Positions 46,612 to 59,800 of a stretch of 64,000 nt of DNA are shown piece by piece; the stretch's first letter is position 1, and each line of letters opens with the position of its first letter. A model generated the notes under the pieces. The model saw only the letters and a program-made list of their open reading frames with translations, ran no database searches and was not told the origin of the DNA. The translations under genes were made by a program, and so were the position numbers. This DNA is from Trametopsis cervina (taxonomy: Eukaryota; Basidiomycota; Agaricomycetes; Polyporales; Irpicaceae): the NCBI GenBank assembly GCA_022385755.1, contig MU278391.1:37056-101055 (forward strand), in the 5' to 3' direction.

Positions 46612-48864
46612 ATGAAGGTCTTCAGCAGAATTCTCAGCCTTGTCTCACTCCTAAGCGTTCTCACCATCGACACCCGAGCTGCTGTCTCCGCTACTGGCGA
46701 AACCATCACACTCGGTGGAGTTGCATACTTTGTGCCTCCCACCCCGGTTTCCCAGCTGAAAGTTGGTCTTCTCGGTGCTTTACTCGAGGGTGCTGAACTT
46801 GTTCCGTTCACATTCGTGTCGAGCTCAGGAAGTAAATTCACTCAAGGTGATCTTACTTCTCTGTCAAGCACCTTCGGCGCTTCAGATGACGTCTGGCAAA
46901 GCGCTTTCCTTCAAGGTACGCCGTATGCTTCGGATTGCGATTTGTGCCATTCTAATCGTTCGATTTTCTAGGCGTTTATGTCTCTGGAAAGTCTCTCGTG
47001 ACCGCCGCACCAGGGAAGGATACCAAGATTGTCATCAGCTCCTCGGTCGTGCCCGTGACCAAAGCGATCCCGAACGGTCCGTACCTCGTAGACCCTCCCA
47101 CTGGCAATATTTACGAGGGTGAGTTTGATTCCCGTTTATTTACGCTTGTGCTGACACCTTTCACAGCTTGGAGACTGTACAGCGACACCAACGGAGCATG
47201 CTTATACGGCACCATACCTGATGGCAAGGGCGGGTACAAACAGCTTCCTGCCCACATTGATGGGGACGCCTCCCAAAGCGTTGCTGTTCCGTCGCGCCTG
47301 TACTTCACGCCTTCCACTCAGAAGCCCCTAGCCGGAAAGCGGCTCGCCGTGAAGGATATCTTCGACATCGCTGGTACCAAGACTTCATGTGGAAACCGCG
47401 CGTTCTACGACTTGTATCCTGCCAAGACGAAGACGGGCCCCGCTATTCAGCGCCTGATCGATGGAGGTGCTATCGTCGTCTGCAAAACCTTCCCCTCCCA
47501 ATTCGCCAACGGCGAGACGGCCACAGACGACTGGGTCGACTTCCACGCCCCTTACAACCCTCGCGGTGATGGCTACCAGGACGGTAGCTCTTCGTCCACA
47601 GGTTCTGGAGTTTCTGTCGCTTCTTATGACTGGTTGGACTATGCTGTCGGAAGTGACACTGGAGGCTCAATGCGTGGTCCCGCTGGAGCAAACGGAGTCT
47701 ACGGAAATCGCCCTTCCCATGGTGCTGTGGCTCTTGATGATGTTATGCCTTTGTCAACCGAGCTTGACACTGCGGGTATCTTCGCTCGCGATGCGAAGAC
47801 CTGGAAGGCTGCCGGAGACTGGTGGTATAAGGATTACAAGCAGGTATGTATTTGACTAATTACATCCAACGCGATCACTCAGCCTTACACGCACGTTTCA
47901 GTATGACAAATACCCCACAAAGATTCTGTTCCCGGTCGACAGCTTCAGTGGAAGTTTCCTGTCTAACCCACCTCTTGCTGGTACATCCGACGCCATTTTC
48001 AACGACTTCATTAAGAAGCTGGAAGGATTCCTTAACACGACACGCACGGAGATGAACCTTACAGACTCGTGGCTTCAGACGAGCCCACTGATCGCAAAGG
48101 GCCAGAACCCTCCTCCTCCCCTGCGTCAACTTCTCAACACCACTTACGCCGACTTGATTACCATTGACCAGATCGCTCTGGTCGCAGACCCCTTCATCGC
48201 TGACTACAAGGCGGCGAAAGGTGGCCGCTCGCCGTTCATCGACCCCGCCCCTTTGAACCGATGGGCTTATGGACGGGGGCTGGCCAACCAGACTCAGCAG
48301 AAAATCGACGCTATTGCCAACAAGACCGTGTTCATGGACTGGATTCAGCAGGAAGTGCTGGGATCCAACAACGAGACATGCTCGAACGCGATCTTCCTCT
48401 ACCCTCAGAGCTCCGGAAGGACCAGCTACCGCAACCGCTACATCACGTACGTCTCTTCATGCTGAATCGACCAAATTCTGTATTGACTGGATTGTGTATC
48501 GCAGCCCTCCTACTGCGCCGTTTGGGTTCTCCAGTGGACGTCTTTCTGTCCACGCTGAAGTCCCGGACATGGTTGTTCCTAGTACGTTTAGCGGCACGTA
48601 TTCCTTCCTATGATACTGACGCCATGTTCATCACAGTTGGCGAGGCTCCCTACAACTCCACGATCACTGGCACTGTCGAGCATCTGCCCGTCACAATCAG
48701 CTTTATTGCTCAAAAGGCATGCGTAAGTGGACTCCGTTGCATGGCGAACTCGCAAATGAATACTCATATACTTCCAGGACCTAATGCTCTTCAGCCTCTT
48801 CGATAAACTGGCGGACGCCGGGATTCTGAAGGAGGTCAAAACTGGCTCGACGTTGTTTCTTTGA
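46612..48864 (+). CDS. Secreted amidase-signature hydrolase
   Basis: 640 residues; exons 46612-46915, 46972-47118, 47167-47843, 47902-48446, 48505-48581, 48637-48722 and 48778-48864. An N-terminal signal peptide (SRILSLVSLLSVLTIDTRAA) points to secretion. The amidase-signature core starts near residue 195 and shows the Ser-cisSer-Lys triad: Lys213 in AVKDIFDIAG, cis-Ser near 293 in DGSSSSTGSG and nucleophile Ser318 in GSDTGGSMRG. The roughly 190 residues ahead of the core are an extra domain found in fungal extracellular members. Several N-x-S/T sites are present. The amide substrate is unknown. Confidence 0.9.
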
Positions 48865-49746
48865 TACGTAAAAGTCGATTAGCTCTTATTAACGTTAGAA
48901 GTGGCATAGAGCTTGGTAGAGGATAATGCTATTTTCGTCTGGGGCACACTGTAGACAAAGTGCCACTAAAATTTGTATCGCATTCTCAAACGCAATATCA
49001 CGGATGGCGGCTGGGGAGCGCCACAAAGCCAAGCCAATGTCAATGTGTAGCGGGACTGGGTCAAGTTGATCGTGTTGAGTCACTATGAGCACAAATAACC
49101 ACGTGTACCAACACATAGGCGTTATGTTCTGGCCGTGTCCTCAATTATTCTGCTGGTACTCTCCAGCACTCGACACAGCCTCCGATGCCATCCCGGTTGG
49201 TTCCTTGGCGGCACAGTTATGGGTGTATTCCAAGGGCAATGCCCGACTACTCCGACGTATGTATCTTGTGTGAACGCGTAGCTTAGGTTGACTAGTAATA
49301 GTTTGTTTCTATCCAGCACGGTGGCGTATGGTTGCCGTAATGGTCTATCTGTCGACCGCTGTCCGAGATGACCATGATAGTTGGATGTGCCATACACACC
49401 GATATCTCTAGTACTCGACGTACTGTGACCCGCCGCAGCTCGAGCTCTTCTCATGAGACTTTACCCGTCAAGCATCGCTTTGTGTTGGGTCATGGAAAGC
49501 TGTGGCCGTTGCCGCTAAATGCTCCTGTGCCGAGCGGAGCTTCGTGCGGCAGTATCACGTGATGGCATTCTCCACTCGCAATCTGCTGCGAGCCTGGGTA
49601 GCAAAGTCCTTTCACCGATTATAATAAATCATGCTGTGCTGGACTTGTTTGTTTTATCCATCGGGCTCGCTGACCGTCTAGTACTGCTCCATTATAAAAA
49701 GTGCCAACGCAGTACCACATCCCACTCTTCCACATCCTCGATCACC
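48865..49746. other. Intergenic, no gene seen
   Basis: Only a TATA element near its right end is recognised. Confidence 0.55.
49693..49700 (+). promoter_or_regulatory. TATA box
   Basis: TATAAAAA 47 bases before the ATG at 49747. Confidence 0.55.
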
Positions 49747-51200
49747 ATGACAGAAACAGTAGATGGCGGCCCCGTCCTCCTTTCGGAGGAATATGTCCAA
49801 GACTGTTTCCACAGCTATCTCAAATCGGCTCTAACACAGGCGAAAGCGGAGCGGCTGCTCGACCCAGAGGTTCTCTCGAGTGCAGAGGGAGACTTGATGA
49901 TCACTGGTGCGTATTCATGTGCGTCTCGTTTCCATCTGACTGATAGTCAATACATCACACAGGCCCAGCACTGTGCTTATACTTTGCTGCTCTGCGCTCC
50001 ACCACCAGCCCCCCTTCAGTCCCTCTACCACGCCTTTCCAAGTCCACCGCTCCCCCAAACGATCTATCTAATATCAATTGTCCTCCTGCGTTCCGCCCAT
50101 TCCTCACTGTCTGGAGTCACACAGTCCCACATATCCAAGCCTTGATACCTCAGGATCAGCATGACCTCGCGCGCGTTATTTGTGGGCTCCCTGCGATCTG
50201 CGATCCTCCTAATCCTCATCTTGCAGCAATAGCTGCAGACCTACGTGCCGTCGCAATCGAGATCAGCATGAGGAGGTCGTTTCAGGACAGATACGCATCG
50301 GACCTTCAGGCAGCTCTGGACGCAGGCCGCAGACCTAGCCGCCGCCTCAAAGCTAACTTCGTGCCCCCACCAGTTTACGAACCTACATCCCCTTCGAGCG
50401 CAACTAGCACTCTTCCTTCGACCCCTTCGACGCTTACTGTCCCTCTCTCTCCCTTGACCCCCACATCTGGTAGTTCCCGTTCCCCTTCACCCTCTTCCCC
50501 ACGCGCACCCTCGCCCTCCATCCTTGGTCCCGATGCCCCTGCCATCGAGTTCATCCGAGAAACCTTGTACGCAGCCCTCGCCGACGTTCTCGAGCAGCAA
50601 CCAGCTATTCGACGAATGCTCAAGCGTGACCCCATTCGTGCATATTTCGCCTCTGTTGCCCTTGCCATCCTAGAAGTCTCCATAAACTCTATCTCCATCG
50701 ACGGCTCTGAGCCTGCTATTCGTGGCGTACTCGACAAATCCCTCACGCTGGATGACTGTCCCCCCGAGCTTCGACCATTCATGAAGGAGCTGAGCGATAT
50801 CGGCGTGGCTGCGCGCGCAGTCGGAGAGGACGACTCTCTGCTGAGCGTGAAGGCGCTGAGCGAGGGCAAGCCGATGCCCGTGCCACGGATGGACCGGGTG
50901 CGGGAGATACTGCGCGGTGGCGTCGGATGGGCATACGATCAGCATCACGAGCGGGACCGTCCGCCTTCAGCAAACGGCGCACATAGATCACCAAGACATA
51001 CCCCGACGTCGTCACGCAGTGGCGGCAATTACTTGGACTCACATACTACTGACCCAAGGCGACGGACGACTTCGACAGAGAACAGGGCAGTAGCGTTTGC
51101 GAACCGGATTAACGCACTGGCGTTAGGGATGACGAAGTTGAAAGCGTTCAAAGAGAGGCAGGATATGGTATTCAAAGTACTCTCCGGCGTCGGCAGCTAG
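49747..51200 (+). CDS. Conserved-looking protein of unknown function
   Basis: 465 residues; exons 49747-49906 and 49963-51200. The N-terminal part is helical (LSEEYVQDCFHSYLKSALTQ). The middle is a Ser/Pro/Thr-rich linker (about residues 190-240), then a second helical part (AIEFIRETLYAALADVLEQQ, RMLKRDPIRAYFASVALAIL). The C-terminus is basic and disordered with a final helix (ANRINALALGMTKLKAFKER). No signal peptide or membrane segment. I do not recognise the family; gene status is supported by the long frame, clean intron and TATA box. Confidence 0.75.
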
Positions 51201-51766
51201 CCCTCCTCGCATAGGAATCCGCGTGCGGAGTCAATTCTCATTCTGTCTCAGTGTTGCCCTATATATGTATACATTACTGTTTATTTCGTATGTAGGATCT
51301 ATATGTACAGTGGACGATCTTGTTCCGTTGTGGACTCCGAGGACTTGTCTATGCCTCTATCACACCCTATATACCTTATTTTCGTCTTATGCCATACCAT
51401 ACTGTATAATGCTTCATCCAGACACAAATGATTCATCTCTCCCGGTGATAAACGGCTGTAGAAACAAAGTCTCTCCCTGCCCACGCACCTAAAAGTGTAA
51501 GTCCTCTGTAGACCTAATAGGTCAACCGCTGTCTTCAGAAGTTAATATGCGCAAAGACATGTGTGTTACAGAAAAATGCGGGAAACACAGAATGATTTGT
51601 ATGTAGCGTCACAACCGCGATCGAGCCTTCAGTCCAAAGATGATACAGTAGAGTCCAAAGTTCGTAGGTAAGTCCGAGTAAGCACTGTCCAAGAAATTTC
51701 GGAGGTCAAAACGTAAAGTTCGAGTAGAATCGTTCATCGTTCTTGAGAGGCGTAGCATAGTATCCT
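51201..51766. other. Convergent 3' region
   Basis: No gene seen. Confidence 0.55.
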
Positions 51767-52627
51767 TCATCCGCAGTTGAAATAGTTCCCTGGGATCACG
51801 TTCGGGCAACCAGAAGTATCTGTGTTGCGGTTGAAAACTGAGATCAGCATGTATTCTCTTTGCGCACACCACACCCTCGCACCTTTGTTCGTTGGACAAT
51901 CAGCTGGATCGTCACAGCATTTGATGCATGCCCTGGGGCCCGCGGGTTCAACGAGCTCAACATAATGCTTATATCCCAAGCATTGACTACCCTGTGGGTT
52001 GCCCTTTCCACCTGCACCACCCGAGGAGTCATATTGGCCCCCAGCATCGGATGGATTTAGGCGAGAGAGATGTGAAGGGCGAATACATCCTGTCACTGTT
52101 GAGTAGTATGACTTTGTCGTAAGCTATGTGATATTACAGAACACCGACCAAGAAGGTAGATGAACGTACGTTGTGCATACCGCCCACCGTTCTTGCCATT
52201 CCCACTCTTGAAAGCAACATTACTCCAGAAGTCTGCGGGAAGTTGCCCTTGCTGGGGAGAGTAGCGGCCGTCGGGGGAGCAGTATGTTTTCATGCCTCTG
52301 TCCGGAACAAAGCGCAGAGCGAAACCGTACATCCGCATCAGGTCATCATTGAAAGGATGATAAAGGCGAGGAGAACATACCCTGGGTGCTCGCTGTCTCC
52401 GATATTGGTATGTGGATCTCGCGGCATAATCATGCTATGCACAAACGAATGGGCATCGCGTCAAACGAGCGCGAGCAAGACGAGACGCACCAGAACTTGT
52501 CAGCATCGGTGACATAAACGATATTGTCCACCGCTGCATCGCGCCCATGCAGCTCATTGGGGACAGATGGAAGGGCATATACGGTCAGGACAATCGTACA
52601 CGCCAGTGCTGTTAAAGACTTGAACAT
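51767..52627 (-). CDS. Cysteine-rich small secreted protein
   Basis: 194 residues; exons 52627-52491, 52434-52381, 52297-52170, 52095-51883 and 51819-51767. A signal peptide (LTALACTIVLTVYALP) is followed by a mature protein with ten cysteines (FCMI, TYCSP, TGCIRP, SQCLGYK, ACIKCCDD, ADCPTN, SGCPN, FNCG). Other segments are DNIVYVTDADKF, DSEHPGG and QYDSSGGAGGKGNPQGSQCL. Five exons keep phase exactly. I believe related secreted proteins occur in other basidiomycetes, but I cannot name a function. An extracellular or effector-like role is inference from size, cysteines and signal peptide. Confidence 0.82.
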
Positions 52628-53391
52628 CTTAATGGAGTTGGTAATGTGAGTGAGTGTGAGAAGGGTGTGAGAGGATAGTCTAAAACTCACTTAGGGAGGG
52701 GGGTTTTATACGATTGGGTGCGGCTGACCTTAACTGGCTGGATTGAGAGCAAGCGGCGAGTGCACCCCGTCCGAGACCGAGAACGGTGGATCAACAAATA
52801 AATTGGGCAATCCGCTGGGAGAGACCACGGGATGAGCTAGAGGCATGATGCATGGAGGGACGGAGCCTGTATCAGCAGATCTCGAGGAGTAAAACGCACG
52901 CCCGAGTCTGGCTTTTAGTCGGCCAAGTCTGGTGGCTGTGTGAATAACGGCCTAGAAAGCAGAGACGGTCTATAAAACAGGTGACCTTGGCAGACCCAGT
53001 CGGCAGTCTGGCGAAGTGGAGAAGTGGCTAGGCGTTGTCGGAGGGGCGTGTACTGATAGGTAATGGTGATACACTACTTATCGCCTGGGGCACGCTATAA
53101 TCGCGCCCACGTGAGCGTGTCGCGGAGAAGTCGGCGCCTGCCTCCGCTTCCGCACTCACAATCACGAGCATACCAGCGAACCGTGGCGGTGCTGAGCACT
53201 TCAGTACTCGAAATGGTGAATGGCCTTTCCTCCGTCCTTGGCATACGAAGCGACATCTTACCAGTTTCGATTGCCAGCTGCGGTGGTAACACCACAGCTC
53301 GACTTGCATGCGTGTACGCACTCTGCGGCACACTTACTGGTGCTCAGGCTTCACACCATTCACCCTCAGGCTGGTACGAAATACGCACATC
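52628..53391. other. Divergent intergenic region
   Basis: Holds the TATA element above. Otherwise nothing recognised. Confidence 0.55.
52704..52710 (-). promoter_or_regulatory. TATA box of the secreted protein gene
   Basis: TATAAAA on the minus strand, 77 bases upstream of the ATG. Confidence 0.6.
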
Positions 53392-54488
53392 ATGTCTTCG
53401 CAAGCGACACCCACGGTTCCGAGGCTATCTTCCAGTGTCATTGTGATCAACCATCTCAGCGAGATCCTGTTCGTACACCGAAACCCGAAGGCAGGCGCAT
53501 TCGCCGGCATGCATGTGAGCCTTTTTTTTGGCCTTCGCAGATCTCACGCTATGGCGAGTGCATGTTGAACAGTGCAATAGGTTTTCCCTGGAGGTAACTA
53601 CGACTCGAAGCAAGACGACTCACTCGCAATGACTGCCATTCGAGAGACATTTGAGGAAACAGGCCTTCTCCTTGCTTCCTCTCGCGCGGACAGTGCGCCA
53701 GCGGACGATGAACTAAACGCTAGACGCGAAAAGGTCCACTCCCAAAAGCGACTCTTCTCAGAGTTTTTGACGGAGTACAACCTGACGCCTGATGTGTCGG
53801 CCTTGATGCGGTTTACGCAATGGACGACACCTACAAACATGCCGCGGTAAGTTCTTTGGTGAATGTATTTCCTGCCAAGAGTGCTCAAGTTGTGACCAAT
53901 GGGACGGCAGGCGGTTCCAAACACAGTTCTTTGTCACATTTCTTGATGCCCCTGCGTCAGGATTCACAGATGGTAACAAGCTTGATCGCCTACCGACGCC
54001 AGATGGAGGCCAAGAAGTCATTGCGGCGCGGTTCATTCATCCAGCCGCTGCTCTACGCGAGTACGAATCTAAACAAATCTCTCTGATGCCGCCTCAGTTC
54101 TACTTGCTGACTACACTCGCACCTCTACTCACGGGTAATGCAAATGCCGAAAGACAACGAGCACGCGTAGAGACACTCGCTCGAAGCGCGTTTGGGAGTT
54201 TATCTATCCATCCAGTGTCGCTGAAGCAGGGGGCGCCGGACGGGTGGATGCATATGGTATACGAAGGAGACGAATTGCACGGGGGACAGAAAGGATGTCT
54301 CCATCGCTCTGTTGTAAAGGTCGGAAAGGGAGGCGTGAGTACTCTACTCGGTGGACTGTTTATCTTCTATCATTCACCCTTGTTTCATTCATCCACAGAG
54401 CATATCGGAAATCATTTTGCAACGCAGCTTCGACGTGTTTGGAGATCTGCCGAGAGGGTGTGTGACGGAGAACCTATCAAAGCTATGA
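53392..54488 (+). CDS. Nudix hydrolase, NUDT19-like
   Basis: 300 residues; exons 53392-53514, 53581-53846, 53911-54334 and 54399-54488. The fold opens with SSVIVINHLSEILFVHRN. The Nudix box region reads HVFPGGNYDSKQDD and IRETFEETGLLL. The REx2EExG catalytic core is intact, but the G-to-RE spacing is two residues longer than the classical box and the usual upstream Glu is Gln52, as tolerated in NUDT19-type (RP2p) enzymes. RFQTQFFVTFLDAP is another family landmark. CoA or nucleotide-sugar diphosphatase activity is likely by family. No clear peroxisomal PTS1 at the C-terminus (ends SKL before a stop), which in fact matches the canonical PTS1 tripeptide, so peroxisomal targeting is plausible. 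Confidence 0.85.
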
Positions 54489-55061
54489 GATTAAGCCTCT
54501 ACTTGGCGATGTGAACCTACTGTTTTCCCGCAACGTATGTTCAGTCGTCCTAGAACCATCGGTGAACAACATCGCCTACAGTTCTCTGTGCTGCAGATGA
54601 CGCTGACAGATTGCTTGTGTAGGCGATGCTGCCCGTGGCACATCATTATACTATAGCGAACGAGAAGTCTCAAAGGTTTTCAGCTCCCATTTGTGGATCC
54701 CGTTTCATAATGTGTTAAGGCAATATATGCCATGCACGATGATTTCGCTTTGTCAGGTGAACAACAGAATAATTATATGCGACTCAAATCAAGACAAGTT
54801 GCAGTGACTCTACCCCTGGGAGGCGAGGAACTTAGAGCCCTGCGTGGGAAAGTTGTACATGTACGGAAGTCTCGCACGTGAGAATAGACAAAAATAGCAG
54901 ACGGATCTCTGCGGGCTGAGTGTCGGAGTATCAATGTGTCCTATATGAGAAGGTAGACATGCCCTGCTGTCGTCAAGGTCCCTTGTTCTTTCTACAGTCA
55001 GGTCGTCTGTCGGCCATCGTAATCCTCACTCAACTCTTCCTACCCGTCAATTTTGGGCATA
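54489..55061. other. Intergenic, no gene seen
   Basis: Nothing recognised. Confidence 0.55.
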
Positions 55062-56371
55062 ATGTCCCGCGTCGCTCTTTCATCCCTCGTATTCGCAGCC
55101 ATGGTTGTTGCCCAGGCTCCCGCCCAAATCACGTTCCCCGCGACCCCTTTGGTCTCAATGAACTTCCCTAACCCTTCTCAAGTTCCGTATCAAGTTTACC
55201 CCGAGCCCAACTTTGTGCGAGGCCCCCAGACTGGCTATAATCTATGCAACTCTACTACCGAGACCCAGGACTCTCTCTGCCAGACTTCCTTCGTGGACGA
55301 TATCACCGGTAAGATTGTTGATTTGCCTCTTTCCCAACGCCTATTCACCTCGTGGGAACAGACTTCTGCTTGTGGGCTCCACCCAAGCCCAACTCTACCA
55401 TTGCTGATACCGAAGGCGAGGAGGTCGCTTGGTGCAGCAAACACGGTCATGGGTCTCGCCTTATGCCCGCTGGCACACTCATCTCCGCTCAGCTGTTGAA
55501 AACGCCCGACTACATTATGATCACTGGCAAAATCGACCAGACGAAGATTAACATCCAGGATGGTGACTTCGGTGGTGAGCTTGACAGTGGAGGACAGGAT
55601 GAGGTATGCTCTTTGATCTTAGCACATTCGTAGTACCTACGTCTCACTCTTTCTCCCTCAGCGTGGAAACCCGATCGGTGGTCTCCTTTACTCAAACGGT
55701 TTCACGGGTAGTGTTATCCAAATCCAACACTGGACCGAGTATGTCATCTCTTGTTGTCTTACTGCGGTTGCTTATTGGTCAATAGGTTTATCGGCTCGAG
55801 CCAATTTTGTGTCAAGATCTGCAACCCGAGTGGTAGCAACCCGGAGGGCTACTGCCAACACACCTTGGACCGTATTGGTCTGCTGTACAACTGCCCCTCC
55901 AAGTACACCAGCGGTGCCGGCGGTCCTGACGGCCTCTTCGAAGTTTGCGACTCCGATGACATGACCGTTCCGGGTATCTACACGCTGCCCGACGGTACGA
56001 CGACTTCGTACTCGCAGCCTGCTGAGTCGCTTGGTGCTATCACCACTCTGCCTTACACACCTACTGTACCCTCTTCGTCGAACTGTGTCACCAAAGCCTC
56101 GACGGACCTGTATACCGACCTTGCGACAGTCACTCCTGCGGCTGGAGCTGGTTCCGCTTCGAGCTCAGGTGCCTCCAGTGCCAAGCCCACTGCAAGCAGC
56201 GGTGCGAGCGGTAGCAACGGCGGTAGCAGCAGTGGCGGCGCTCCATCTCGCTCTGGCAGTGCAGGAACCCCTGGCGCCACCGGTGCCGCAGAAAACGCGG
56301 CCGCCACACTGCATGTTTCATTGTTCGCAGCTGTTGTAGGCACGCTGTTCGCCGCGGTGTTCCTGTCATAA
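55062..56371 (+). CDS. GPI-anchored secreted glycoprotein (MAGP-like)
   Basis: 383 residues; exons 55062-55308, 55362-55603, 55662-55738 and 55786-56371. An N-terminal signal peptide (VALSSLVFAAMVVAQAPA) and a C-terminal hydrophobic tail (LHVSLFAAVVGTLFAAVFLS) after a Ser/Gly/Ala-rich stem suggest a GPI anchor. The ectodomain has FCLWAPPKPNSTIADTEGEE, VAWCSKHGHGSRLMPAGTLI, YIMITGKIDQTKINIQDGD and GGLLYSN. This matches the basidiomycete proteins annotated 'macrofage activating glycoprotein', an abundant cell-surface class of unclear function. Eight or more cysteines probably pair in disulfides. Confidence 0.88.
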
Positions 56372-56886
56372 GTTTCTAGAGTTAATAGCCATTCTTACGT
56401 ATACGGACGATAGCTCGGATTTGTACGACTTGATGTCGAGCCCGTGATGGTGTCTCGTTGGTAATCGCTACGCATCCTCGCATGGAGACTTTTCCCTCAC
56501 GGTTTTCTACTGGACTTTACATTTGGTTCACAGACTTTTATCTTCTTTTCTTACATCTATAGTCCTTCTTAGTGAGCCTATGCATGCCATGCGCCGTTTC
56601 TTACAATGCGTGTCAGAAGTGTTACAATGAGCTTTAGGTTCTCACCGCAACCGAAACAAGCATTCATTTTCGGCATGGCCACAGCTGTCTTGCAGTGAGG
56701 CGTTGAGTACTGGTGACTAGCGGTGATTTGTTATGTAATCCGCGTTTGACTACTATGCAGTGACGTTGGTTCCCCGGAGCGCACTGGCTCGAGAATTGCG
56801 CCCAAGGCGAAAGGCAACCACGCAGTGCTCGTCTCTCTTTCCTTCCTTCTTCCAACCCCAGTGATCTGGCTTACCCCTTCGACGCC
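56372..56886. other. Intergenic, no gene seen
   Basis: Nothing recognised. Confidence 0.55.
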
Positions 56887-59800
56887 ATGGTACGCGCGCC
56901 GAACAAAGCCCTGAAGCCGCTTGGTCGAGCGATCAAGACGGCTGGTGCACGCATCCCATTGCCTGTCTATGCAGGCCGGGGAAGTGGCAGGAATGCATTT
57001 TCCCCCGCTCAGGGTGAACAACCACTCGTTATCCTGAAGGTTCAGGTTCTATCCTGCAAAGATCTGTTAGCAAAGGATAAAGGGGGAGTTAGTGATCCGT
57101 TAGTCTCACGTCTCTCACAGTTCCATCACCTCACATCGCTCACACCTCTCTTGCTCCTGTTCAGCTTCGTTGTCGTCTCCGTCTTGCGCGACCGCTTCCA
57201 AACTACCGTTCAGAAAAAGACCATCAACCCAGTCTGGCAGCCGAAGGATGCAACATTCGAATTCTCGCTGTATCACTCCCTTGCGGACAAGCTCGGTGTG
57301 ATCGAGCTGGTTATATGGGATAAGGACATGCTCAAAAAGGACTATCTCGGTGAGGTGTCGATCCCGCTTGACGATTGGTTCAAGGACGACAACGCTTTCG
57401 CATTCGACGACGCAAACAACAAGGTATGTGCGATATTTGATCACGTTGTATCACTGTTTCTCATAATCCTCACAAACGCCTACAGCCGTTCTCGCTCAAC
57501 GTTCTCTCAACACGTACTTCAACGCCATCATCGGGCACTATACAAGTGAAGCTCGGGTTCGTCCCGGCGCCGAATTCATCGACTCAGCCGAAGTTCGATG
57601 CTATATACGCCGATTTTCTTAAACTGGCTCGCCCAAGTTTGGTCTCCGCACCGCCCGTACGTAACCAGTCTGCTCTGTGCTCAGCCATTTGAAAGTATTC
57701 TAATCGATAGTTTGATCGTTAGACGGAAGGTATTGGTACTGTCCGCTCTTCCCATGGAGGGCCAGAATTCGAAGACGATGGCCTGGATTCAGATGACGGT
57801 GAATCTGACTCAGCTCTGGAGGACGAGGATTTTGGCACAGAGCTCTTTCAGCCTGTCACACCCCCACAACAGCTGATGCTACAAACCGCCCGAACGGATG
57901 AACCTCTTACATTCGCGGATACCCAAGATACACCCACGGTAGCCGGAATGACGAAGACGCCAATTGCAGCATCACCGCCCCTGAACGTATCCGCCCCTAC
58001 TGCTCAATACACACGATCACAGTCGTTTACCAAATTCTTACGCCGCCCAGTAAGCAAACGGTCGTCTTCTGTCGACTCCGCTACGTTCAAGGACCTGAAT
58101 ATGTCAGCATCGCCCTCGACACCGAATCTTCCCGGATCCGTGCCGCCGTCTGGCACTGTCACTCCGGTCGGTCAGAGAAGGCCTTCAGCGCAGAAGGCAC
58201 GGTTTAGGAAGTCATGGAGCTCCAAACCACCTTCAGGGTTCAATTTTTCGGCCGCTCCGAACGACATCCTTGGCATCGTTATGTTAGAAATTAAAGGCGC
58301 TAAGGACTTGCCTAAGCTTCGCAACAGTGGGTGGTTCGGATGCCTTGCAATTGGAATTTACTCATAACGGCTGCGCATAGTGACCCGAACAGGTTGGGAT
58401 ATGGATCCGTTTGTGGTTGTATCCTTTGGCAAGAAGGTATTCCGGACACGCGTTATCCGGCATTCGCTGAACCCGACGTGGGACGAGAAGCTCCTCTTTC
58501 ACGTTCGAAGATACGAGACGACATTCAACCTGCAACTCGCTGTACTCGATTGGGATAAGCTGTCGTCAAATGATCATATTGGCGACGCCAGTCTACCACT
58601 GAAAGAACTTCTGGAGAATGCACCGAAGAAGGACGAAGTTACCCAACTATATCCGGAGGACCGGGATGGAACGCAGGATGAGATGACAGAGTTTACACTC
58701 TCATTGAACACGTCGAAAGGTCCGCTGACCGAACCGAAACACCATCCTGAGTTGACCATCCGGTATGTCGAACAACAACCCAACGCCTTGACGTAACTCA
58801 TTGTGCGCCCGGGAATATAGCGCGAAGTATCAGCCGTATGACGCGCTACGCCAGCGTTTTTGGCGGCAATGTCTCAAGCAGTATGACACGGACGATAGCG
58901 GCACCATCTCTCAACTTGAATTGACATCCATGCTCGATTCGCTGGGTTCTACGCTGTCCAAACAGACGATAAACTCGTTTTTCACTCGTTCGCACAAATC
59001 TGCCGAGGAGACCCTCACGATAAATGAGGTCATACAATGCCTTGAGACTGAGCTGTGTAGGCCCACTAGTGAGAAGAAGCGGATTAATGTGGGCGATAGT
59101 ACCCTCGATAGCAGCGCCCCGGTCACGCCGTTCCTCGGCGGGGGATCAGAGGGCGAACTCGGTCTGAATCTGGACAAACTTGACTTCTCGGGCCCTGCAG
59201 GCAATATCCCCGCGCATACCGCCGCGACCGAACCGGTCAGGAAACCAAATAAGCTTCCTTCCCAGCCTACAGAACCTATGCAGCAACCTCTCGTTGATAT
59301 AGCAGCGAAGAAGAGCGAGTCGCGCTCGTCCCCCCACTTAAGCAGAGATGTCTCCACTTCTTCATCAGACGTAGATGACCCGGCCTCCGGGGACTCGTCG
59401 CCTTCGTCCGACCAAGACACATTCGAACGTGTCATCAACGTCAAAAGCTGCCCGTTGTGCCACAAGCAGCGATTGACGTCGAAGGCGGAGGTCGATATCG
59501 TGACACACATGGCCATCTGTGCCAGTCAGGATTGGGCGCGAGTGGATAGGATTGTGGTCGGCAACTTCGTGACCGCGAGCCAGGCACAGAGGAAGTGGTA
59601 CACCAAGGTCATCTCATCGGTTGCCAGTGGGAACTACCGTCTCGGAGCAGTGAGTACTGCGAATCGCTATTGCGGCGTCGACTGATTATCACATTCCAGA
59701 ACTCGGCGAATATCATCGTACAGAATCGACTCACGGGCCAGCTGGAGGAGGAAAAGATGCAAGTCTACGTGCGTCTTGGGATTCGCTTGTTATATAAGGT

